Below are positions 47,761 through 60,949 of a stretch of 64,000 nt of DNA, piece after piece; position 1 is the first letter of the stretch; each line of letters opens with the position of its first letter. The DNA is from Cyclina sinensis (taxonomy: Eukaryota > Mollusca > Bivalvia > Venerida > Veneridae): contig JAAONU010000006.1 of the NCBI GenBank assembly GCA_012932295.1, forward strand, positions 32,452,882-32,516,881, read 5' to 3'. A program made the translations under genes and the position numbers. The notes beneath the pieces were generated by a model that worked only from the letters and a program-made list of their open reading frames with translations, did no database searches and was not told where the DNA came from.

Positions 47761-48107
47761 GAATGCGCTGTTATCAAGGAAGATTACTATACTCCAAAAA
47801 GACAACTCTGAATCTTACATAGCTTGCGTACAAAGTAATTACATCAGGGCAACCAGATCATTCCCTAGATTTGTCTCCTACTGATCAGGAACGAGACATA
47901 CTAGTATACCCTGTTTTATTGCAGAGAAGCTAAAATATCAATCAATCAGGTGCATACTTTCAGATAAAATATATCAGATAAATACTTTCTGTGTAAAACT
48001 CTTTTGTTGTGGAATTTAGCACAGAAACACAACGGTGTCGCAATGAAAACAATATACATATTATTTGTACATTATTGATTCTATTTCATTAAAACAATAT
48101 ACATATA
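47761..48107 (+). repeat. Continuation of the block R copy beyond the LINE
   Basis: GAATGCGCTGTTATCAAGGA onward matches 62271-62620 directly and, more distantly, the antisense frame in methyltransferase intron 2 (53.75 kb). No gene. Confidence 0.7.
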
Positions 48108-48174
48108 GTTAGTATATATTCTAAAAGATATTTACCTTTCATTATATTTAGTATTACTTAAGGCTGCAAACCCT

Positions 48175-49155
48175 CAATCTTTGAAGCCCTGTTATTATAT
48201 GAATTTGTTAATGTAGGGCATAAACCTCGTTGCCCATTGCAGCGATGATTCTTAGGACTAGTGCAGGTTTTTCTGACATTCAAAAGATGGCAGTTCATGG
48301 AAAACTTTACTTTCAAAAGCTATGGATTCTGAGAGGAGTGCCCCACCTAGCGACAAAGTTATTCGATATTATTAAAGCACATTCCTCTGCCTTTTGGTTT
48401 TGTACAGCTATTACTTCTACATACTTGGTAAAGTGATCGGACATACATTAGATGTACCACGTGAAGTGCAAGTGAAAGGGCCCATGTAATCCAAAGACAG
48501 ATTATCCCAAGAGGGTACCACTCTGTACGTGGCCCGTAGGGGCTTTTGGAGTTTGGGGAGGGAGCTTGTCATCTGCACGTATATCACAGCACTTCACATA
48601 CTAAATATTTAACGTCTTGCTTCAGGTTATCTCATCTTTAGTTCTCTTGACACAGAAGTGCCTCGACAATACATTGTCATGCATTTGTGCTAGAAGGGCT
48701 TTTGCAGTTCTGGTGGTGTAATTAACTGGATGAACTGTTCAGCAGCCATTTTGTTTTATGAAATTCTTGCATATGACATCATTGACCAAAAAATGTTCAT
48801 CCCAAAGAACCAAGTAATACATAGTGCATTGACTCGTGATCTCCATCTCTTTTCTGTCGGGTTTTGAACCATTGAGTTTAGCTGCTAAAATTGAGCCTAT
48901 GTCAGGGTCTTTTGACTGCTTTAGAGCCATACTCTCTGGACTTTCAGTAAACAACCAAGATTGGACCCGATGTTCATGGCTAGTTGTTGATGGGTTTTGA
49001 TCTTGGGGGTCATTGTTACTAGTCTTACAAATACGAACCGTACTCTACTCCGAATCGGTCGAATGTTCCACTTTCTTACCTCTGCTAGAACGATGTTTTT
49101 ATTTTTAGAGAGGGAAATCCACTGTTACTTTTTAGCCAATCAGTGACTAGTCTAC
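48175..49155 (-). pseudogene. Ty3/gypsy integrase fragment (right arm)
   Basis: Counterpart of 39470-40440. Minus-strand frames include the linker (FTESPESMALKQSKDPDIGS) and the zinc-binding region before the degenerate core start. It lacks the same 14 bp as the left-arm copy. No LTR and no intact frame. Confidence 0.7.
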
Positions 49156-49251
49156 AACGAAATAATCAGTTTTAAAGTAAAATATCATGTTATTATAATC
49201 TCAAGGCATTTAGACATTTAATTTATCAAATCTAGAGTACAACCCCTTTAA
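49155..49251 (-). mobile_element. Family B TTAA element, left-end fragment (right arm)
   Basis: Reverse complement of the 39360 fragment, ending CCCCTTTAAGATG. Confidence 0.65.
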
Positions 49252-50528
49252 GATGTTAACACAAACGCGTACAGAAAAAAACTTGTCTATTTATATTTTT
49301 GGAATCACATGATCGTTTAAACCAATGAAAAATGGTTTCAAGATTTTTCAGGTTTCGGGGATTTGGTGCACTTTCATTGGTTGTTTAAAAGTTCATTGTA
49401 AAGGTCAATATCATAAATCTACTCTTATTAAAGCAGCGGTGTGAAGTAACGGTAGTGTATTCACATAGCTGCCTAGGGAGCGTATACAGACCGTAGCTGT
49501 TCTAAAGTCTGTATTTTGTTTTTCTGACTCAGTAGTGGCATCTTCAGTGCTTTGATTAGGGACTTGGTATTGTGCTACCTTTACTGCTGCACGCCTTTTT
49601 GCATTTTTGGCAAGGCCTACACTTAAGAGGTTCACTCATGTCGACATTGCTACATGTGCATTCTCTTGGAGTCAAACATCTAGATAGAGCATCTCAATGT
49701 CTCTTTTTTATCAGTAAGTCCAGTGTTATTCTAACTTTTGTAAAAACTAATCTAATGGCAGATTTAAATTTGTAGAAGCATAACGAATATTCTGAGGTAA
49801 CTTATAACAACTGTATTGTTTTTGTCTCACAGGCAGTAATTGAAACGGTACGGATTAAAATTGACGTTAATTATTTCTAATATATTTTTCAGCTCAATCG
49901 AATTCCTTATAACCGTAGTAAGATCAAAATCAATTCAATACGCCTTCCCATGAAAATGTTGACGGAATAAATATCATAAGAACAGAAGTTAAGTTCTTTT
50001 AGTAAGAAGTAGCTAATGGAAATGTGAGTTTATTGTTTTTTCAGGGCTCTTTATGTACATATTAAAAACAATGAACACAACAATGCCATATCCATAGCTA
50101 ATTTCTGTGTACAGGCTGGTGAAATATAATAAAATTAAACCAATAAACAGGTAAGAGTTATAACAAAAATGAAAATGCAATCTCCCTTTGAATGTTGGAA
50201 AATATCTTAACGGTTTAGAGTCAGGAGGTATTAGATTTCAGTCAGAACAGAAACGAAAACATGTTTGCAGTTAGACAACATCAACATAAACGTAGTTCAT
50301 CATTCTCTCCTTTTAACGTCGATGTATTCATCAATTAATCTGTTCGTGTTTGGTTGATTCTCAAACACTGAGGCCTCGGGAAAAAGGGTTTTTTCAATAT
50401 CGGCTGATGACTTTTGCAACACTTTTCTGTCCTTTTTAACAAATATAACGAAGTTAATTCGGCGATGACATTAATCCTTTGCCAAAATAAAGTTCTCTGA
50501 CTAATAGTTTAGATGTTTATATCGTTGT

Positions 50529-53500
50529 CTACTCTGCTGTGCACACAAACAGTGTTATCAAACCTGATTCCTTTGCTTTATCATGCTTTTTAATAAATCT
50601 CTCGAGCTCTCCATTTTGTTTCAACTCTTTCAATGCTTGAAATGCAGTTAAACGCTCTGATTCTGTAGCCTCTGCATGGTACAAAAAAGCATTCAGATAG
50701 GTGTCACGATTTGTGTAATAAGTTGGAAATATGTCAGACCCTAGTATAGTTAGTTTCTGCTTGCAAGAGATCCCCGCTGCGCTGAACATTTCTTCAAACT
50801 GTTCCAAAGATGGTAAATTTCGAATCCCTTTATCGTAAAGACTTTTCACAACATGTACAGGCCAATAATTGTTTGCTACATTCGACTTAAGCATTGTAGA
50901 AATTACAATAATACCTCCAGCCTTGAGTGTTCTTTTAGCCTCTCCAAAGGTCTCTATACATGTTGGGAAATGGTCGCTTCGTGGCATGTCAAGATGGTTC
51001 ATCACCTGATAGAAATTATCAAAATGTTTTTTTCTTTAAAACAAATTATTTTTCTTTTATTTATTTCTCAAACTTACAAAGTATAAAAGTATATAATATC
51101 AGTGTGGTACATAAGAAAAAAAATAAAGAAAAAAATAAAACAACAAAACAAGACATGCTCACGGGCAGAATATTGAGCCCGCTCGTCTTAATTCAAACCT
51201 GAACCTATTAGCTTCAGATCAAGGCGAAAGATGTAGATATAGGTGAGATGTGCGCAGCACATCCTCTTTATACCCAAGGCAAAATCTTGACATTGCATCA
51301 TCTTAGGTGACCTTGACCTCTGACCTGGTTACCTGGTTCATGTGCATGACACGAAGTTTAATGATTATCATTTGTGCCTAACAAACTCAATTCATGTTAT
51401 TTGAACATTTTGATAATTTTATTTGATCTTTTAGCTCTTGTAACCTTGACCTTCATTTCGTGCAAGGCAACTCAACTCACTATGGAGAACATTTGTTATA
51501 ACTTATATAAAAATCCATCCATGTATAAAGAAATATAGTCATAAATAAATGTTTTAATCTGTTATTTGACCTTTGACCCTGAAGTATGACCTTGACCTTT
51601 ACCACAGACACTGAATTTTTTGCGCGACACTCCGCCTTACGACGGAAAACATTTGTCCCAATTTATATTAAAATCCCTCCACGCATATGGAAGTTATGCT
51701 CCGGACACGGGTACTGAGCTGACCCTCCAAATGACTTTGACCTTTGAGCGGCGGACCTGAGTTTTGCGTGTGACACACCATCTCATCATGGTGAACATTT
51801 GTGCCAAACTATTTTGTAATCCTTCAAAGGAGCAAGATATAGACCGGACAAATCTAGACAGTCACATGGACTGACAGACGCACATACACCAAATCACAAA
51901 AAGTGAAAAACAGCGACTACGTCGACCTCACCACAAGTAGGCTCAAGAATTTCAAAATCCTCTGACCACTAAGCATAATACTTTAAAGCATAAGCAAGAT
52001 ACAGCGCCAACAAACAAATTTTAATATTTTTATTTGACCTTTGACCTCTTATGACCTTGACCTTTATTTTGCGCGAGACAACTCAACTCAACATGGAGAA
52101 CATTTGTGCTAAGTTAAATTTAAAATCCATCCATGTATTTAGAAGTTATACTCTTAAATGAATGTTTTATTTTGTTATTTGACCTTTGACCCCTAAATGT
52201 GACCTTGACCTTTGCAACAGACTCTTCAATTTTTCAAATCCTCTGACCACCAAGCATAATCCTTCAAAGCATATGCAAGATAGAGCGCCAACAAACAAAT
52301 TTTAAATACTTTTATTTGACTTTGATCTTCATTTTGCGCGAGACAACGGGAAACATTTGTTCTAAGTTATATTAAAATCTATCCGTATATAAAGAAGTTA
52401 AACTCACAAATGAATATTTTATTTTGTTTTATGACTTTTGACCACTAAGTGTGACCTTGATCTTTGCCACAGACACCTGAATTTTTCGCGCGACACTCTG
52501 CCTTACTATGGAGAATATTTGTCCCAAGTTATATTAAAATCCCTTCTTGCATGTACAAGTTTCGCTAAGGACACGGGTTTTGCGCTGACCCCCAAGTGTG
52601 ACCTTGACCTTTGAGCGGCGAACCTGGGTTTTTGTGTGTGACATACAACCCCATCATGGTGAACATTTGTACCAAATTATTTTGTAATCCTTCACAGAAT
52701 GAGCAAGATATAGAACGGACAAATCCGGACGGACGCACGGACGCAGATACACCGAACCATACGCGGAAAGTGGCGAGTAAGTCGAGCTCACCGCAAGCTG
52801 GCTCGACAAAAAAAACGCTACTTTCTACTATGACCAAAAAATACATTTCCATTTGAAGAAAAGCGAATCCGATTAAGTGCATGCAACATTTTCATCGTAA
52901 GTTTTATCCGCAATGAACAATGAGGCTATTATTGAATCTTCTTGTACATGTTGAAATTTCGAAGAGTTACACATGTTAAGAAGTATTCTTTCTTATATTT
53001 TCGAAGTATTTCGAATGTGAGTTTAAAACTGCGTAAGCTTGTCTGAAAAATACTCTTTAACTGTTCCAAATCACAGATATACCTAATATGGTATTATCAC
53101 CCCAGCCATGAAAAGTAAAAAAAAAAGAAAAAAAAGACTGAATTCATGTTAGATAAATTTTTAATTAATATCACCAGAAATGATTTTTCAGGAACATAGT
53201 ATTGAAGAGAAGGAAACAATGAGTATAAAGTCTTAGAAGAATTATATATATAATTGTCTTTTACATATACAGAAAAGGATCTATCGCTTTGTATATAGTG
53301 AAATGAAAAACAAATTGTCTTTTGATGTCAAACTGTCATGACGCGATTGTCAAAATTACAGATGTCGGACGATCGAAATTCTAAAAGCTGAAGCATATAA
53401 TTAATTCGCTGAACGTATTGTTGTTGCGCGAGTGGCATCATTAGTTCAGCCTGCTAGGTTCTGGCTCAGCTGATGATAAGTTTTATTTTGGCAGGCTTCC

Positions 53501-55182
53501 AGTTACAACTCGAGCACAAAACCAACATATCAAGACATCACAATTATTATGACTGATTCTTGCAAGTCACGACTACATCTGACAGAACTTTTGGTTCTGC
53601 AGACAACATATTAAGCGCAAACATATTGTGCAAAGGATTTCCGAACATGGTAAAATACCATGACGAACTAATCTTGGATAGCATTTGACGTCGTAACGTC
53701 GACAGTTACGTCAACATTCGAAAGAGACTGGAAAACGATTCCGTTAAGTAATGAATTTTGGTTTTTCTAAGATTGTAGTAATGATTGAATTCGTTATAAT
53801 CAAGAGAGATTGCTGCCCTCAGCTATCGTTATCATTCTCCAAAAAGACAACTCTCAATCTTACACAGCCTGCGTTTAAAGTGATAACGTCAGGGCAACCA
53901 GCTTATTCCCTGGAGTTGTCTCCTGTTGAACATGAACGTGACATACTACACTATTTTATTGCAGACAAGTGAAAATATTAATACACCAGATGCATTAAGA
54001 TGGAGTTGTATAACACTTATTATAAACACTTATATGTTCTCTGCGACACCGTTAAGTTTTGCGAAACACAACGGTGTCTCAATGAAAAAAAAATATACCT
54101 ATTATTTGTTAATTATTGATTTTATATCATTAAAACTATATATCTTGTGAGTATATACTATAAAAGATATTTACCAGATTAAACATAACAGCATCAAAGC
54201 TTCCATTACCAAAAAGTAATGGTGGCATGATGGCTTGTACGATTTCATGTACATTTCTATCGACTAAACTATTATCCAGTTTCACTTTGGCAATTTCTAG
54301 CAATTGAGGCGCCGCATCCAGCAATGTAATGTGTCTGATGCCGTATCCTATTAGAGCTTTTGTGTGACTTCCAGTCCCACATCCAGCATCCAGCACGTGT
54401 AAGTCCTTCAAACAAATCATTATACTTTGAAGTCGTTAATGTAAAATCAGAACTATCTTTTCCAACAATAACTTTCAACGCGCAAGTTTCCTACAAACGG
54501 AAATAAACAATACCAGTATTTTTGTGGTTTAATTAATAATCCTTTCGTCATTGAGATCAAATTGGCAAGGGCGTGTTCATTGAGGTTTTTGTGAGGTGAC
54601 TAGTTGAATATTTTACGATTTGTGAAATACAAGTTCTCCTTCCGGTAAGACGAAACTTTATTTGGTTTATCGGAAATGTGAAACATTTTGAATCAAACAA
54701 AATGCATTTTCTTTGTCTCCACAACTGGATATTGATCACATAAAATATATATTTCAAATTCAGCCAATGACATATGCAGGTCCATAATGCACTCACTAGC
54801 ATCACTTGTGGTCTGTATTTTTCTAGTGCATGTATGTAAGTATTAACAAAAGAAAACTGCATTATCATTCAATTATTTATATATTTCTCCCAAAGTGGTA
54901 CAGAAATCTTACTTTGTTGCACATGTCGAATCATTTTTATTTCATTATTGATGATAAATATCTCATTAAGAAAATCTGAATAACTTTATTTTTTACATTT
55001 ATACGTACCGATAGCTATTGCAGTAACGACAGCATTAGGACAAATAAGCAAAACTAGCTACCTACCTTTAATAGTTTCCGACAATAAAATTGCATCAGAG
55101 CGCAAATAACATCAGATCCAGCTGCCGATTTGTTTTTGTCATATTCTTCATTATAGAGCTCATAGTCAACAAACTTACTCAT
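50529..55182 (-). CDS. Class I SAM-dependent methyltransferase, copy 3 (three coding exons)
   Basis: Exons in transcription order: 55182-55066, 54405-54175 and 51005-50529, all phase 0 with GT-AG borders, giving 825 nt (274 aa) with no frame break. Exon 1 is identical in sequence to copy 1. Exon 2 differs at five or so residues (for example SHTKALIGYGIRHITLL and PPLLFGNGSF). Exon 3 starts VMNHLDMPRSDHFPTC and ends LFVCTAE. Motif I (VLDAGCGTG) and the acidic residue in LLDAAPQLLEIA are intact, so a working SAM-binding site is likely. It converges with copy 1 across a 7.6-kb spacer containing the LINE. AATAAA is at 50029-50034 on the minus strand. The substrate is unknown. Confidence 0.8.
51110..52808 (-). 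mobile_element. Paired GAGCC-type elements with GGTCA arrays (right arm)
   Basis: Reverse complement of 35779-37440. The element starts are visible on the plus strand as ACCGCAAGCTGGCTCGAC (about 52790) and CCACAAGTAGGCTCAAG (about 51940). Internal TGACCTTTGACC and TGACCTTGACCTTTG blocks recur every 140-190 bp. Confidence 0.7.
53751..53972 (+). other. Small open frame antisense in methyltransferase intron 2 (right arm)
   Basis: Counterpart of the 34617-34838 frame, 73 codons, MNFGFSKIV...HYFIADK. No family recognised. Confidence 0.3.
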
Positions 55183-55606
55183 GATGCCTTTCTTAACAAT
55201 CACGTTTTCGTCTGTACAATATTATAACTATTGAAACAAATACTTAACAATGAACTTATCGGAGTGAAATAGTGAACTAGAAGCGCTTCATTGTCTTTTT
55301 ATTGGCTGGCTCATATCTACAACGACACCGGTTCATAAATACGGAGGTGAATATCCGCAAAATGTATATGCATATAAATTACCAGCCCACATTTACAAAT
55401 AAGAATGCAATCATTATGCATATACTTTTTGCAGATATTCACTTCCATTCATAAACAGATATCATTACAAATACGTGGGCTGTTCGGGAAGTTCGTAGAC
55501 TTTTATCATACTTCGATCTATATTCAGTAATGATTAATAAAATTTGCCCTAAACTTAATTTGATACATATATGAATGAATTGAAATAGAATTACAGCAAA
55601 TATATA

Positions 55607-56028
55607 ATACACAAATCTATTAAAAATTTGTTATAAACTCCTACATTAACTCAGTTTCATAACAATGTAATGTTATTGAGTACAAACCGTTTTGGTGAAA
55701 TTGACCTACTAATCAGAAAACAACCACAGCCTTTGTTCTGGTATTATGTACCAACAGACCAATGTATTTCAATATCTCCTCCGTAGTAAAGTAATCTAGA
55801 GGGAACTGTTTTCCTTTAAACAATTAAAATTCCTCCTTCAAAACTAAAGGTATTGAGCGAAAACCGCTTTCTATATAATATGATATGATGAACTTAGAAC
55901 CTACTGATACCAAAACAATCAAAAAGTATGGTTTCATACAGTATACCTGTATACAAACTTTCGTTTAAATATTTCCTTCTATTTTGTTATCAAGCGGACA
56001 CCGTTCCGTTTGACGCCCATGCGTACGG
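55607..56028. other. Spacer between right arm and block R
   Basis: About 420 bp with no recognisable gene or repeat; AT-rich. Confidence 0.4.
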
Positions 56029-56489
56029 CGACATACCCCAATCTCTTCAGAGAGTCGAACGTAATTCATGTATAGGTCTAGTAACGCTTAGGCGAAGTTT
56101 ACGTTCACATATTCTCAAAATGGCAATGTTAACATTCTTTATGTCAGTTGGCTACTACAGTATGTATTTTGGACAGGATTCCTGCAGCTATTATTAGTAA
56201 CAATCGAAGTGACCAGACATGTCTAAGTTGTGAATAACTTTCTAAAGAATGGGATGCCCTTGCAGAAAAGTATTTTGAGTCTACAAGAATCTCATAGCTA
56301 AGCCCTCTCAAGCTGAAATAGACATGTTTATACTAGATAAATATTACAATGATTAATGTTATTTATCAACTTAGCATCGGCGCGAATGCGCTAGTACTGA
56401 AGCGATCGGCCTGTCTTCTTTGTGAGTTCGTTCGCTACTGCCGAGCCGAAACGGCGAAATAAAAAGGAGAAAAGCAGAGGACAGCGACT

Positions 56490-57790
56490 ATTAGGAAGTT
56501 GGCAGTAACAGTACGCAGAAGCAGTTGGCAGTTGAATTTAAATCAAACGTAAAGTTGGCAGCAGCAGTAACAGCAGTAGCAATAGGCAAAACGTGAAGTT
56601 GGCAGTAGCAGTGACAGCAGTAGCAGTAAGCAAAACGTGGAGTTGGCAGTAGCAGTAACAGCAGTAAAGAAAACATTAATTAGCAGTAGCAGTAACAGCA
56701 GTAGCAGTAGGAAACTCTGAAAGTCTGCGAGAGTGGTTTAAACGGTCACAGACCGGTGCAATCGAACCGGGAGGGTTCCTAGACTTTTTAGATTGGCACT
56801 AAAATTCCTGAAAGTCTGCAAGAATGTCAGAAACAGTAGCAGACCGTAACAATGAACTCCAGAGATTCCCATACATTTTCTCGATTGGCACGGCACATGA
56901 ATTCCTGAAAGTCTGCAAGAGGGTCAGAAACAGTCGCAGACTGGTAAAATTGACCCGGGAGGTTTGCTAGATCTCAAAAATTACATTTTCTGGAGGGTCA
57001 ATAGACCTTAAATATAACAATTTCCCGAATGGCACCAAAATTCTGAAAGTCTGCGAGAGTGACAGAAACAGTCGCAGACCGGTTAAATTGACTCGGGAAG
57101 GTCCATAGACATCAAAAATGACATTTTCCCGATTGGCACCAAAATTCCTGAAAGTCTGCAAGAGATTCAGAAACTGTCGCAGACCGGTTAAATCGATCCG
57201 GGAGGGTCCCTAGTCATCAAAAATGACATTTTCCGTTTGGCACGAAAATTTATGGAAGACAGCAAGAGTCTCAGAAACAGTCGCGGACCTACGCAATAGA
57301 CTCAGGAAGGTCTGCCAACTTCATGTTTTGCCTACTGCTACTGCTGTTACTGCTACTTCCAGCTTCATGTTTTCCATACTGTTACTAATGTTACTCCTAC
57401 TGCCAGCTTCACGTTTTCTTAGCTGCTACTGCTTTTACCGCTACTGCCAGCTTCGCGTTTTTCTTACTGCTACTGCTATAACTGCTACTGATAGCTTCAC
57501 GTTTTCTTAACTGCTGCTCTGTTACTGCTACTGCCAACTTCACGTTTTGCCTACTGTTACTGCTGCTACTGCTACTGCCAGCTTCACGTTTTCTTTACTG
57601 CTACTGCTGTTACTGCTACTGCCAGCTTCACGTTTTGCCTGCTGCCACTGCTGTTACTACTTCTGCCAGCTTAACGTTTTCTTTACTGCTACTGCTGTTA
57701 CTGCTACTACCATCTTCACATTTTTCTACTGCTGCGTACTGCTACTGGTCAGCGTGGTTTATGCGTCTAATGCAACTTCCCTCCAATAGT
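56490..57790. repeat. Fold-back repeat, second copy
   Basis: Same organisation as 25235-26670: GCAGTAGCAGTAACAG left arm, about six central units with CGGTTAAAT and GGCACCAAAATTCC, and TACTGCTACTGC right arm. Unit numbers in the arms differ slightly. Confidence 0.75.
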
Positions 57791-58890
57791 ATTAGAGTTT
57801 TGCTCCGGAAAAAAACAATTAAGGGAAACATTTACAAATATAAATAATATAAGAACAAAATTGTCGATGTATTTAAAAATCCTGCACTGCCTGGAGAAGA
57901 AATGGCCCTGGCAAGCAAATCCGTTTACATCTTTTACTTTTAAGTTTTAAGCTGTCACTGTGACCGTGACCTTTGAACAAAAAACTTGGCCTTGCATCAA
58001 TGTGTACAAAAGTGCCAATGTATTTAGAAATCCTTCCATGCAGAAGAAGTTATGGTTCGGACTAGCAAATACATACGCTTACACACATACATGTACATTC
58101 ACCGAAATGAGGTGCCAAATGTGACGACTATGTCGAGCTATCTGCAACCGGGCTCTACAACACGATTAAACATATAATAGAACTCTATGTACGTTGAGAC
58201 AAGTGAAGTTAAAATATCTTCAAGGGGGGCGAACTATGATGGTTTGGCTTTAAGTTTCACGCCCTCTCACAGGCGGGCAGTTGACTTAACATCTATACTG
58301 GGAAGGACAAGTGCGAGACTCCCGTTCTACATAAGCAACACCAATTTTTTATATAAATGGTAATTATCGGTAGCGTTGCAAGAGTCCATGATGACCAATC
58401 AGTGAGAGGTTAAGTGGTTTTATGTCAGCGACTTTAACCACTGGTTAACGAACTAAGACATTCAACTATTGAAGGTCACAAGTACAAATATAGTCGAATA
58501 ATACTTTTCAAATAAAGCGAGGTACAATACAAAACCATGTTTAACATTCATCTATGTCAGGGTGTTGCTGTCGAATGTCCTAGTGCATATTTCCCGGTCC
58601 TTGCATATTTTGTAATGTTATGTATGGCAACATGCGTGCTTTCAGGACGCCCTTAATTGATCGACCGACTTAACGGCGTCCAAATAGGTTAAATGTATGA
58701 AAAAATCTAGCTGACTAAATAAAACAAGTTATGTGTATTCATATCAGACGATATTTATGCAGTTAAGGTTACTCGGTTGCATCGATACACCACTATTTAT
58801 TATGTACTAATGTATGAACCTTGTTTTTGCCTTAATTATACTTTAAACAAGTTTAGATATTTCCGTCCTATATGTAATATCACACTGGCC

Positions 58891-59330
58891 TTAAAGAGGC
58901 TGTACTCCAGATTTGACATAAAAAAATTTTTTTCATAAATCATATATTTAGATGCCGTGAGATTATAACAACATAATATTTTACTTCAAAACTGAATATA
59001 AAAGTCAAAATAGAATAAAAAAAATATTTTCGTTCCAGCCTGATTTGAACTCTGGACCCTTATGTTAACAAAATATTTCCAACGCTTTTACTGTCACCAC
59101 CATCGCCGTATGTGATATTACAGATATTTACTTTAAATCTTATACGATATAGTTATACCGTCGCGTTACGGTATAGCACTTTGAAAGGGAAAAATATCAA
59201 TTTATAATGTAATTATTTGACTTATTTTTTGTCAGTAAGTTATTTGTTAAGCATTAGTCATAAATATTACAAGAAATTTATAATACAAGAAAACTTTCTT
59301 TTTTTGTCATCTGGAGCACAGCCCCTTTAA
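58891..59330 (-). mobile_element. TTAA-flanked TIR element with tRNA-like segment (family B, full copy)
   Basis: TTAA at both ends. The left end TTAAAGAGGCTGTACTCCAG and the right end (reverse complement TTAAAGGGGCTGTGCTCCAG) form inverted repeats of about 23 bp. The empty site is preserved at 27497-27500. On the minus strand near 59100-59030, AAAGCGTTGG, TTTTGTTAACATAAG and GAGTTCAAATC resemble a tRNA-Asn-like box A, GTT anticodon arm and box B. Left-end fragments are at 32552, 39360, 49251 and 63903. No open frame. Confidence 0.75.
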
Positions 59331-59691
59331 GGCTCAGGCGACATATCTAGAACAGCAATATTATATATACATTTTTTTTCAATATCCTTATTGACTGCAT
59401 TTCTTAAAGTAACATTAAAGGGGGGTATGTCTCTAAACCCAAATGACTATGTCTGCATATGGCAATATAATGTCTTATGATCTTGGAATTATTTCCATTC
59501 AGCCATTCATCTGAAATGAAATCTACTGAAAATATGTAAATCTGTGTAGACTTCCTACATTATTAAAACATTTACTTAAATGAAAATATGATTTTGCATG
59601 AACAAATGACCTTTTCTTTATTTTATTTGGTATGATTTTGTTAAGACTTAATACTTATAACGTGGTAACGTTCAAAATAGGTTAATGTGAC

Positions 59692-60949
59692 CAGGGCCTT
59701 AATTGAGAGGGAATGGACACTCCTTATCTATCGAAAGAATAACCAAATTATGCTGTCGCGCGTTCACCTGTTTATCTTATAACGGATTACCTATCGTAAG
59801 GTTAGCGGTAAGTTGGAATGTAATGCTCGCACCTACTTTACACAAACATCGGTCTTTCTGTCCATAATGTGCTGATTTTCAAAATCTAAAATTTGTAAAC
59901 AAGAAGAAACATTAACCTTTTCTATATCTATTTTTTACTTCAACAACGGAAGTTTTTCTTGCAAGCCGACGAGTAAAAGACGACAACTCAATCCGCTTTT
60001 CATTTTTTTTTTTTGTAATTATCTACCGTTGGTTAGCGGAAAGATGGCATGCAATGGTCGCACCTTGTTAACAAAAACATCAATCTTTTTGTCAGTTATG
60101 CGCCGATTTTCAAAAATTAAAATTTGTAAGAAAGAAAAAACATTCACCTTTTAAAATATTTTAATTTTTACTTCAACGATAGAAGTTTCATTTGCAAGCA
60201 GACGAGTAAAAGACAACTCGATATGTTTTTCTCTCTCTCTTTTGGTAAAAAATCTGTCTTGATTTGATGAATGCACAATATTCAACCGTCCATTATGAAA
60301 TTAATATGAAAAGAAGCTTGGAAATCTTATATCCAAATCTCAATATCGTCCAATTAGAGTGCGACGCAATTAATGTTTAGTGTTTTTATCAAGTCTGTTT
60401 GCACTGATACCACCCGAAATTTGGGACGTTGATGATCACTGAATGACTGTATTTTCCTACAAAACTGCTATATGTTTACGGTGCTTTATTTCGTAAACAA
60501 ACACAGATATAGCAATAAAATATATTGTAAAGCTCAGTTCTATGTCCTTTTATCCACTTCCATCAAATGCCAACTGATTTCGTAACTCCATTTTCATCTG
60601 ATACCCCCTGAAAGTTGACCAGAAAACAAGAATTTGTACATACTTTCCGCCATTTTGGAAAACAGCGATTCCATTTTAGTATCGATTTCCATTGTTTTTG
60701 AAGCAGAAGCTGCATTGAAAAATAACAAACTAAATAATCAAAACAATATGGGAAATATTTATTTTACTAATTCAGCTAAAATTCGTACTGTAATTTCTTA
60801 CTGTAAGTTGTTTTTTAAGCATTTGATTATACTATCAAGAACATATACCATCCGCCATTAAGGTATTTATAAAGACCCGACTGCGCATGCGCGCGACACC
60901 ATAATTTTTACAATTTTCGAGTGTCCATTTCTTCTCAATCAAGGCCCTG
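59692..60949. mobile_element. 1,258-bp TIR element with 7-bp target duplication
   Basis: The left end CAGGGCCTTAATTGAGAGGG and the right end, its reverse complement CAGGGCCTTGATTGAGAAG, form inverted repeats of about 30 bp. They are flanked by ATGTGAC (59685-59691, 60950-60956). The unoccupied site is AAATGTGACTTACTG at 27862. Inside, a roughly 230-bp segment (CTTCAACAACGGAAG, TTGCAAGC.GACGAGTAAAAG) is repeated. No transposase is found. It could be a hAT relative (8 bp expected) or P-like (7-8 bp). Confidence 0.75.

Larger units (their letters stand above)
48108..55606 (-). repeat. Right arm of the large inverted repeat (block P)
   Basis: Reverse complement of 32975-40515 with the same order of gypsy relic, family B fragment, exon 3, GGTCA elements, exon 2, exon 1 and upstream inverted repeat. 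The arm lengths agree within about 50 bp. Confidence 0.8.

Noticed and set aside
54272..54478. 68-codon minus frame reading through the methyltransferase exon 2 region
   Set aside because: Out of frame with the VLDAGCGTG motif I; the true exon starts at 54405 after TTTGAAG and joins exon 1 in phase.
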